From JBEIUO01 sp964549785 (GTDB taxonomy: Bacteria > Planctomycetota > Phycisphaerae > Phycisphaerales > UBA1924), in NCBI GenBank assembly GCA_964549785.1, contig CAZJXA010000122.1:1-9948 (forward strand): DNA of 9,948 bases. The letters run 5' to 3'. Each line of letters begins with the position of its first letter. Within the stretch, counting starts at the first letter, position 1. This document shows, piece after piece, positions 1 to 4,741 of the stretch. The notes under the pieces are model-generated. The model was not told where the DNA came from and did no database searches. It saw nothing but the letters and a program-made list of their open reading frames with translations. Made by a program: the position numbers and the translations under genes.

Positions 1-312
1 CTCCATCACCCCCGGCCCACCCCCGGTCATCACCGTGAGGCCTTCGCGCGCGATCGCGCCTCCCAGTTCTCGGCTCAACGTGTAGTACGGATGGTCCTCG
101 GCGAAGCGGGCCGATCCGAACACCGTCACACACGGACCCACGAAGTGCAGGGCCCGAAAACCCCGTAATAACTCCGCGAAAATCCGGCACGCCCGCAGAA
201 ACTCCTCGGCCCGCGCCTTGGGGCCATCGAGGAACCGCTGCGCTTCTGCGGTTGCGGGTCCGGTCTTCCAGCGCCCGACCCCCGCGACCGACTTTGCCTC
301 GTCGTTGTCCAT
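1..312 (-). CDS. LOG-family (TIGR00730-type) Rossmann protein, N-terminal part, cut by window edge
   Basis: The minus strand is open from an ATG at 310-312 to the window edge, giving 104 visible residues. After about 60 residues of charged, helical N-terminal extension (KARAEEFLRACRIFAELLRG) comes the Rossmann start CVTVFGSAR (61-69), then HPYYTLSRELGGAIAREG (74-91) and TVMTGGGPGVME (93-104). The FGSAR strand and the TGGGPGVME loop are characteristic of the LOG / putative lysine decarboxylase fold, whose characterised members are nucleoside 5'-monophosphate phosphoribohydrolases (cytokinin-activating in plants and some bacteria). The PGGxGTxxE catalytic motif would lie beyond the left edge and cannot be checked. 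There is no Shine-Dalgarno sequence. A GATAAT hexamer sits five bases upstream of the ATG, so a leaderless transcript is possible. The gene diverges from the LuxR-type regulator at 520. Family assignment is firm; the substrate is unknown. Confidence 0.85.
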   Translation of the reverse strand, partial: MDNDEAKSVAGVGRWKTGPATAEAQRFLDGPKARAEEFLRACRIFAELLRGFRALHFVGPCVTVFGSARFAEDHPYYTLSRELGGAIAREGLTVMTGGGPGVME

Positions 313-444
313 GCCAGATTATCGGGCAACACCGCCTTGCAATCCTGCCATCCCGCAAGCCCTTACCAGGTGAAATCCCCCACTCGCGCGGCCGGCCTGA
401 CGACGGCGCACACCCCCTTCTGCGGGACCCCGGGAAACCTGATA

Positions 445-458
445 GAGTAAACATACTC
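445..458. promoter_or_regulatory. Perfect 5-bp-arm inverted repeat upstream of the LuxR-type gene
   Basis: GAGTA-AACA-TACTC lies 61 bp upstream of the ATG at 520, in the divergent intergenic region between the LOG-family gene and the PAS-LuxR gene. It sits in the most AT-rich part of this spacer, where a promoter would be expected, and has the dyad shape LuxR-type dimers use. A role as an autoregulatory operator is inference from position only. Confidence 0.3.
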
Positions 459-519
459 AGTTTTCTCGCTGTCTCTAGGTGCTATCTTTGGGTTCAGAAG
501 TCTCTTGGGAGTCCTCTTT

Positions 520-1209
520 ATGGTCACTGCTCTTCGCGAAGCCACCCGCGCAACGTACCGTCCAAACACCTCCTCCGACTCACCGTTCTGGGCCGCACTC
601 GTCACCGACACCAATCTCGGGGTGGTTGTCGTCACCGACGATGGGGTCGTCGAGTTCATCAACCCCGCCGCGGCCCGCGTCATCGGCAAGTCGCCCGACG
701 AAATCATCGGGAACACCTACTCGTCGTTCTTCGATACCGAGTATGCCAAAGAACGCCTTTCGGTCATGAAAGACGTTCTCACCTCCAACGAATGCATCTG
801 CGTGGACGGTCTCGTTCGCGGCAAATTTCTGCGAAGCACCTACCGACCGCTCGGTGCCGCACCCGGCGGGAGACCCCGCGTCCTTATCGTTGCCCGCCCC
901 GCCGTCGGATTGTCGCCGAAGGATGAAATCCCCGCCTGTCGCATCCTGAAGGCCAAAGTTAACGACGCGGGTGCTCTGGCCGCTCTGACAACCCGCGAAC
1001 TCGAAATCATGCGGCTCATCGGTCTTGGGCTCTCCACGGCCGACATCGCCAAGAAACTCCATCGAAGCGTCAAAACCATCGAGTGGCATCGCGTTTCGCT
1101 TGGCACCAAACTCGGGGTCAAGAACCGGGTTGAACTCGCACGCCTCGCCATCTCCGCCGGAATGGTCGGACTCGACAGCCAAGCCAACGGCCGCGGCATC
1201 GGCGACTGA
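520..1209 (+). CDS. PAS domain-LuxR-type HTH transcriptional regulator (orphan)
   Basis: A 229-residue soluble protein. Residues about 22-127 form one PAS sensor domain: VVVTDDGVVEFINPAAARVIG (36-56), followed by the PDEIIGNTYSSFF helix and a closing strand RPRVLIVARPA. Residues about 153-212 are a GerE/LuxR helix-turn-helix with the family pattern LTTRELEIMRLIGLGLS, DIAKKLHRSVKTIEWHR and KLGVKNRVELARLA. There is no receiver domain, so it is not a standard response regulator. It probably senses a small ligand, redox state or a partner protein through PAS, but no ligand residue can be named. I chose ATG 520 because GGGAG (507-511) lies eight bases upstream; a TTG at 505 in the same frame has no comparable site. 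An intrinsic terminator follows at 1250. Target genes are unknown; the next operon has its own promoter and could be a target. Confidence 0.85.
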   Translation: MVTALREATRATYRPNTSSDSPFWAALVTDTNLGVVVVTDDGVVEFINPAAARVIGKSPDEIIGNTYSSFFDTEYAKERLSVMKDVLTSNECICVDGLVRGKFLRSTYRPLGAAPGGRPRVLIVARPAVGLSPKDEIPACRILKAKVNDAGALAALTTRELEIMRLIGLGLSTADIAKKLHRSVKTIEWHRVSLGTKLGVKNRVELARLAISAGMVGLDSQANGRGIGD

Positions 1210-1249
1210 GCCCGCTCTCTCTCCTGCGCGCGTACCGCATGATCGGTCG

Positions 1250-1278
1250 ACCCCCCGAAACACTTTCCGGGGGGTTTT
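1250..1278 (+). terminator. Rho-independent terminator of the PAS-LuxR gene
   Basis: ACCCCCCG (1250-1257) pairs perfectly with CGGGGGGT (1268-1275) around a ten-base loop and runs into TTTT (1275-1278). It lies 40 bp after the TGA of the regulator and separates it transcriptionally from the operon starting at 1344. Confidence 0.85.
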
Positions 1279-1282
1279 CGTA

Positions 1283-1311
1283 TTGACCGAGCGACCGCTC
1301 TCGGATAGACT
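1283..1311 (+). promoter_or_regulatory. Sigma70-type promoter of the His-rich/dockerin operon
   Basis: TTGACC (1283-1288, five of six consensus -35 bases), a 17-bp spacer, then TAGACT (1306-1311, four of six consensus -10 bases). The predicted start is near 1318, 26 bases before the ATG at 1344. The spacer contains a perfect dyad GAGCG-AC-CGCTC (1289-1300). This is the best-formed promoter I see in the window. Confidence 0.6.
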
Positions 1312-1315
1312 AAAG

Positions 1316-1331
1316 TGATAATCGATTCTCA
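1316..1331 (+). promoter_or_regulatory. Fur/Zur-like operator candidate over the transcription start
   Basis: TGATAATCGATTCTCA is an inverted repeat with one mismatch in the arms (TGATAAT / ATTCTCA, where a perfect arm would be ATTATCA), in a GC-rich background. The arms equal the TGATAAT half-site of Fur-family boxes (the general form is TGATAATnATTATCA), but the centre is two bases rather than one. It begins four bases after the -10 element and covers the predicted +1, an ideal place for repression. The gene it precedes encodes a histidine-rich protein, which fits metal regulation. The regulator is not in this window; Zur, Fur or an unrelated repressor are all possible. Confidence 0.45.
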
Positions 1332-1343
1332 TCTTCTCCGCCG

Positions 1344-1784
1344 ATGTTGCCCAACCCTTTCAACCTCGCACGCCTCACCACCGGGCTTCGTCTGCGCCGC
1401 GTAACCGTCAGCCTGCTTTTCGCCCTTCTTTGCTTCGGTCCCTCCTTCCTTGGTCGACTTCACCTCCAACACGTATTCGACCACGACTCCGGGCCGTCGT
1501 CGCACTGCGTCGCCGCGCATGATCACGACGACTCCCCCGCTCATCACCACCACGACCACCACCAGGACGACTCGACCGAGGACCGCCCAAGCAACCACGA
1601 TCCCGCCTCGTGCAACGTCTGCCTGCAGCTGCTGCTGGCGAAAGCTGCGGCGGCCAGCACCGCCGACTCCCAAGCGTTCCTCGAACTGATAGAAGTTGCC
1701 GACGGCCGCATCATTGCGGTCGTCAAGCCCGGAACGTCCGCAACGCTCACCGAGGCCGCCCCCCGCGCACCCCCGCGGACGTGA
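1344..1784 (+). CDS. Exported histidine-rich CxxC protein (DUF2946-like), putative metal-binding
   Basis: A 146-residue protein. The N-terminus has basic residues (LRLRR, 15-19) followed by a hydrophobic segment VTVSLLFALLCFGPSFLG (20-37), a signal peptide or single membrane anchor. Residues 40-85 carry 13 histidines, including an uninterrupted HHHH (67-70) followed by DHH, mixed with many aspartates. Then comes DPASCNVCLQLL (87-97) with a C90-x-x-C93 pair. A signal/anchor followed by a His/Asp stretch and a C-x-x-C short helix resembles small periplasmic proteins of the DUF2946 type found near metal-handling genes. The C-terminal 40 residues are featureless. A role in binding or buffering zinc, copper or nickel outside the cytoplasm is inference. 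It is the first gene after the Fur/Zur-like operator. No Shine-Dalgarno precedes the ATG; no better start is seen. Confidence 0.65.
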   Translation: MLPNPFNLARLTTGLRLRRVTVSLLFALLCFGPSFLGRLHLQHVFDHDSGPSSHCVAAHDHDDSPAHHHHDHHQDDSTEDRPSNHDPASCNVCLQLLLAKAAAASTADSQAFLELIEVADGRIIAVVKPGTSATLTEAAPRAPPRT

Positions 1785-1859
1785 CCTGAGCCCGCGCGCC
1801 CGATCGGGTGCGCCCCACTTCCATCGCAGATTCGCCGGCGCACGACTCACGACGTCGTC

Positions 1860-2687
1860 GTGACCTCGGCAGATCAACACCTGCGCGGTTTTCCACGGCC
1901 ACTCCTCACATTCCGGGGCTTCGCTTTGCCATCTGCCCATTGCGCTTTGCCGACCGGCCGCCGCCGGTGCGTCGGCTTTACGCTCATTGAACTCCTCGTC
2001 GTGATCGCGATCATCGCCCTGTTGATCGGCGTTCTCCTGCCCTCGCTGGGCAAGACGCGGCGTTCCGCCCGAACCCTCAAATGTCTCGCCAACATCCGAA
2101 GCCTCGTCATCGCGCAAGCCGCCTACGCCGACACTCACAAAGGTCTCTTCATCGACGTCGGGCTCGCCCACGGCGGCACGGGCGATGAGCAACTCTCGTG
2201 GGTCAACACCCTCAACGAGTACTATGCCGCGCCGCTCGTTATCAGGAGTCCCGGCGACAACAGCGTCCACTGGCCCTCCGATCAGGGCGGACAAGGCCTT
2301 GAGATCAACGGTGCACTCCGCCGCACGAGTTACGGCGTGAACAACTGGCTCTCCCGCACCTACAACCCGGGGATTTCCGACCGCGAACCGTTCGACCGGC
2401 TCAGCAAGATCGACACCCCCTCCGCCGTCGTCCAGTTCCTCCTGATGACCGAGTCCGGCGACTTCGCCGTCTCCGATCACACCCACGCGGAAAATTGGGG
2501 CAACGCTCCGCGTGCGCCGGCGGTCGCTTCGACCCAGGTCTTCATCGACAAATGGGGCGGCCCGGAAACCTCACCCGAGAGCCGCTCCACCTACGGCTTC
2601 CTCGACGGTCACGCCGCCCTGAAGCCCTTCGAGGCGGTCTATCTCGACCGAAACCGGAACGCGTTCGACCCCCGCGCGGCCCACTGA
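1860..2687 (+). CDS. Type II secretion/type IV pilin-like protein with prepilin leader and H-X9-DG-like C-terminus
   Basis: Up to 275 residues. The class III signal is unmistakable: RRRCVG|FTLIELLVVIAIIALLIG, with prepilin peptidase cleavage predicted after G39 and Glu at mature position 5 (E44). This is followed by the usual PSLGKTRRSARTLKCLANIRSL helix of planctomycete DUF1559-like pseudopilins. The C-terminal domain ends in STYGFLDGHAALKP, matching the DGH motif of that group. A D-H-T-H-AENW segment (about 207-214) is a possible metal ligand cluster. The start is uncertain: GTG 1860 gives an unusually long 39-residue leader; TTG 1947 would give a typical ten-residue one (LPTGRRRCVG). Neither has a ribosome site. 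It lies 75 bp after the His-rich gene with no strong terminator between, so it is probably co-transcribed. Pseudopilins of this type are very numerous in planctomycetes and their individual roles are mostly unknown. Confidence 0.85.
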   Translation: MTSADQHLRGFPRPLLTFRGFALPSAHCALPTGRRRCVGFTLIELLVVIAIIALLIGVLLPSLGKTRRSARTLKCLANIRSLVIAQAAYADTHKGLFIDVGLAHGGTGDEQLSWVNTLNEYYAAPLVIRSPGDNSVHWPSDQGGQGLEINGALRRTSYGVNNWLSRTYNPGISDREPFDRLSKIDTPSAVVQFLLMTESGDFAVSDHTHAENWGNAPRAPAVASTQVFIDKWGGPETSPESRSTYGFLDGHAALKPFEAVYLDRNRNAFDPRAAH

Positions 2688-2765
2688 TGCGGTGTCCCTG
2701 ATGCCCGGGTGCATCATCGCCCACATTCCCATCCCTTCGTACACCTCCCACCTCGGAACCATTCA

Positions 2766-3530
2766 ATGAACCAATCAAGATTCCTCGCCCTATCCGGCAC
2801 CTTTGCCCTGGCTCCCCTCGCACTCGCACAGCCCCACTCCGGTGACGTCATTCTCACCGTCAACGAGGGGCAGATTCGGACGAATGGTGCCTCGAACCCG
2901 GTACGCGTTTTCGCGGCAACCCTCGGCGCTTCCTTCCCGGATTTCACGGATAGTCCCGGCTTTGACTGCCTCCCGGGGACGTTTACCACCGGCACCCGCA
3001 ACGGTTTCCGCATTCTCGCGCCCCTCCTCAAATGGAACGGCGCTTCGTTCCCCTCGACACCCGACCAGTACCCCCAAGAGCAGTTGGAGATCGCGTTCGC
3101 ATCGCTGGTGCGAACCACGCCGGTCGATGCTTCAATCGTTCAGGGATTCACGCTCGCCGTTGGCTCCAACGGCCAGTGGCACCGCCATCTCGAATACACC
3201 CTGCTGCCCCCCGCCACGGACGGTGTCTACCTCCTTCAACTCGAACTCTTTTCCACCAACCTTTCCCTCTCCACTTCGCCCCCCTTCTACATCATCTTCA
3301 ACCAGAACAGCGACGGCGACACCGCCCTCTCCGCGGCGACATGGGTCGAATCCAACCTCATCATCCCGCGTTGCCCCGCCGACTGGGATTCCGACGACGA
3401 CGTGGATAGCGACGACATCGTCGCGTTCTTCGCCGCGTGGGAAGGCGGCGAAGGCGATATCGATTCGGATTCCGATTCCGACAGTGACGACATCGTGTTC
3501 TTTTTCAGCGCCTGGGACGCCGGCTGCTGA
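2766..3530 (+). CDS. Secreted HxH-motif protein with C-terminal GC-type dockerin domain
   Basis: A 254-residue protein with a Sec signal peptide (hydrophobic core to residue 21, cleavage predicted at ALA|Q). The mature domain starts PHSGDVILTV (23-32), continues through RVFAATLG (48-54), SPGFDCLPGTF (63-73), LLKWNGASF (87-95), and GQWHRHLEY (136-144), and ends with DGVYLLQLEL (152-161). Residues 203-254 form a Cys-bounded module with two Asp/Ser loops, DWDSDDDVDSDD and DIDSDSDSDSDD, each followed by an FFxxW helix and closing with GC: the planctomycete GC-type dockerin, likely calcium-binding and used for surface or matrix attachment. H24, H139 and H141 are candidate metal ligands. The pattern H-x-GDV ... 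HxH ... GVYxLxL recalls secreted zinc-associated families (cyanobacterial all3515-type, actinobacterial choice-of-anchor M), from memory and unverified. ATG 2766 is preferred because GGAA lies seven bases upstream and it begins the signal peptide. It is a paralogue of the next gene. Confidence 0.8.
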   Translation: MNQSRFLALSGTFALAPLALAQPHSGDVILTVNEGQIRTNGASNPVRVFAATLGASFPDFTDSPGFDCLPGTFTTGTRNGFRILAPLLKWNGASFPSTPDQYPQEQLEIAFASLVRTTPVDASIVQGFTLAVGSNGQWHRHLEYTLLPPATDGVYLLQLELFSTNLSLSTSPPFYIIFNQNSDGDTALSAATWVESNLIIPRCPADWDSDDDVDSDDIVAFFAAWEGGEGDIDSDSDSDSDDIVFFFSAWDAGC

Positions 3531-3542
3531 GTCGGGGCGGGG

Positions 3543-3562
3543 ACGATGGCCCGCATCGTGTT
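3543..3562 (+). terminator. Weak hairpin after the first dockerin gene
   Basis: ACGATG-GCCCG-CATCGT (3543-3559) is followed by GTTT, 12 bp after the TGA of the dockerin gene. The six-base stem is mixed and the T-run short, so it would at most attenuate read-through to the gene at 3649. Confidence 0.25.
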
Positions 3563-3648
3563 TCCGCTTCCGACCTGGGTCCCGAACCTGTTGGTTCGAT
3601 CGGTGTTCTTGTGTTTCTGTGTTCACCTTTTTTTGAAGGATCATGCTC

Positions 3649-4308
3649 ATGCGTTACGCCTCCAGCATTCTCATTGTCGCCTCCGTCTCAACGCTTGCCT
3701 TTGCCGAGCCGCCCGAGGGCGATGTGCACATCACGGTTGAGAACAACACCCTCACCATCGGTCTGATCGCCGAGGATGAGAGTTTCACCGTCGCCGGAAC
3801 CCGCGTGTTTTATGGTCCGCTCGGCCTTGATGTCCCCAACGTCGGCGAAGATCCGGGCTTCAAAGCGCTCGCCGGCACCTTCAGCCCTGGCGGGTTCGCG
3901 GGGTTCGACATCTTGGGCTCACTTCAAAAATGGGACGGCGCTGCGTTCACTACCGGCCAGTCGGAAACGATGACCGTTTCGTTCGGCCCGGCGTCGGTCA
4001 CGACGCCCATCCTGAACGCCTTTACGGCCGGCTTTGATATCGCCGTCGATCCCGACGGTTCGTGGCACCATCACCCGTTCTTTGAACTGAACGGCCCGGC
4101 CTCGGACGGTGTCTACCTCATCCCGCTCCAACTCCGCAAGGATGGTTTCGGAACGAGTCTCCCGGTCTGGATCCTTTGGGGCCAGAACGCCGACGAGGCC
4201 ACCGCCGACGCGGCCTACGCGGCGGCCAGCGCCACAATCCCCAACCCGGGTACGCTCGCACCCCTCGCCGTGGCCGCCCTTGCCGTCCGTCGTCGACGTC
4301 CGCGCTGA
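3649..4308 (+). CDS. Secreted HHH-motif protein with PEP-CTERM-like C-terminal anchor, paralogue of the preceding gene
   Basis: A 219-residue protein. A Sec signal peptide (MRYASSILIV...LAFA|E, cleavage after residue 19) is followed by the same domain as its neighbour: PEGDVHITV (22-30), RVFYGPLG (52-59), EDPGFKALAGTF (67-78), LQKWDGAAF (92-100), GSWHHHPFFEL (137-147) and DGVYLIPLQL (153-162). H27 and H140-H142 are candidate metal ligands. The end is different: PNPG (198-201), a hydrophobic stretch APLAVAALAV and RRRRPR, which is the planctomycete PEP-CTERM-like sorting tail rather than a dockerin. GAAGGA (3635-3640) lies eight bases before ATG 3649, and only two before ATG 3643, so 3649 is taken as the start. 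It is the last gene before the strong terminator at 4374. Function as a surface metal (zinc) binding protein is inference from His motifs, the operator upstream of the operon and family resemblance. Confidence 0.8.
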   Translation: MRYASSILIVASVSTLAFAEPPEGDVHITVENNTLTIGLIAEDESFTVAGTRVFYGPLGLDVPNVGEDPGFKALAGTFSPGGFAGFDILGSLQKWDGAAFTTGQSETMTVSFGPASVTTPILNAFTAGFDIAVDPDGSWHHHPFFELNGPASDGVYLIPLQLRKDGFGTSLPVWILWGQNADEATADAAYAAASATIPNPGTLAPLAVAALAVRRRRPR

Positions 4309-4373
4309 TCGACATCTTTCGCGTGAGCGGGTCGCCAAAGCAGGGTTTATCGCTTACTCCGCACGACGCACCG

Positions 4374-4406
4374 GCCCGGCGCAGACCTTCTGCGCCGGGC
4401 TTTTTT
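4374..4406 (+). terminator. Strong rho-independent terminator of the operon
   Basis: GCCCGGCGCAGA (4374-4385) pairs over 12 bases without mismatch with TCTGCGCCGGGC (4389-4400) around a CCT loop and is followed by TTTTTT (4401-4406). It is the clearest terminator in the window and ends the transcription unit that starts near 1318. Confidence 0.95.
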
Positions 4407-4522
4407 ATGACCCCCAACCCCCTGGACACATGAACGTTTCCACGGTTTAGTGAGTCTCTTCGTATAAGTCGAAGGTTGCCCGTCGTCGTCTTGAACTCGA
4501 AGGGCTTATCGAAAGTAGCCAG

Positions 4523-4554
4523 CGGGTTGCCGTCGCTCCGGACGGCTAACCCCG
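4523..4554. repeat. Long imperfect hairpin in the intergenic stretch
   Basis: CGGGTTGCCGTC (4523-4534) pairs with GACGGC-T-AACCC-C-G (4541-4554) around GCTCCG, giving about twelve base pairs with a single bulged T and one extra C. There is no T-run after it on either strand, so it is not an ordinary terminator. It may be an end or internal structure of the decayed mobile element, or a structured RNA; nothing decides between these. Confidence 0.4.
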
Positions 4555-4629
4555 GGAAAACATGCGGGACTTGCTCGCCGGTAGGGCATTGCTTTCAGCC
4601 GCGATAGGCGACGCCATGTATCGGGCGTG

Positions 4630-4701
4630 TCACCGGCGTCGCACTGCAGCCCCCTGCCGGAACTGGGTAGTGTACTTCCGCTTCTTCTGTCCCTTGACCA
4701 T
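4630..4701 (-). pseudogene. IS3-type transposase OrfA remnant (N-terminal fragment)
   Basis: On the minus strand an ATG at 4699-4701 follows GGGAGG (4710-4715) at the ideal eight-base spacing and encodes MVKGQKKRKYTTQFRQ before degenerating and stopping after 23 residues. The Lys/Arg-rich start followed by KYTxQFR is the usual opening of IS3-family OrfA helix-turn-helix proteins (K-R-x-Y-T/S-x-E/Q-F-K/R). The rest of OrfA and all of OrfB are not recognisable downstream in any frame. The identification rests on about 16 residues, so it could be coincidence, but the intact ribosome site and start support a once-functional gene. Confidence 0.45.
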
Positions 4702-4741
4702 CTCGTGAACCTCCCTTCAACAGGCCGCAGCCTGTCGATCG

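Larger units (their letters stand above)
4407..4741. other. Decayed non-coding stretch with insertion-sequence remnant and hairpins
   Basis: No convincing intact gene lies here on either strand. It contains a 20-bp near-palindrome directly after the terminator (4423-4442), a long hairpin (4523-4554), the start of a transposase-like gene on the minus strand (4630-4701), and a six-bp-stem hairpin ACAGGC-CGCA-GCCTGT (4720-4735). Codon structure is lost compared with the flanking genes. The best explanation is a degraded insertion that also removed the 5' end of the dockerin gene that follows. Confidence 0.5.

Noticed and set aside
580..1332. A 250-codon minus-strand open frame across the PAS-LuxR gene
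   Set aside because: The plus strand has clear PAS and LuxR motifs in one frame; the reverse frame has no motif, no ribosome site, and runs through the terminator at 1250-1278.
1329..2486. A 385-codon open frame on the minus strand opposite the His-rich and pseudopilin genes
   Set aside because: It is the antisense of two well-supported plus-strand genes. Its composition (long Gly/Val/Arg runs, no recognisable motif) is what reverse-strand reading of high-GC coding DNA gives.
2699..2716. TGATGC-CCGGGT-GCATCA hairpin after the pseudopilin gene as a terminator
   Set aside because: The six-base stem is not followed by a T-run, so it is unlikely to end transcription; it does not break the operon model.
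2803..3636. A 277-codon plus-strand open frame overlapping the first dockerin gene
   Set aside because: It is a shifted frame rich in Ser, Arg, Thr and Pro without domain signatures; the overlapping frame has signal peptide, paralogue and dockerin.
4523..4554. Integron attC site
   Set aside because: The hairpin has GTTG and TAAC near its arms, but the RYYYAAC and GTTRRRY core sequences do not match, and there is no integrase or cassette structure.
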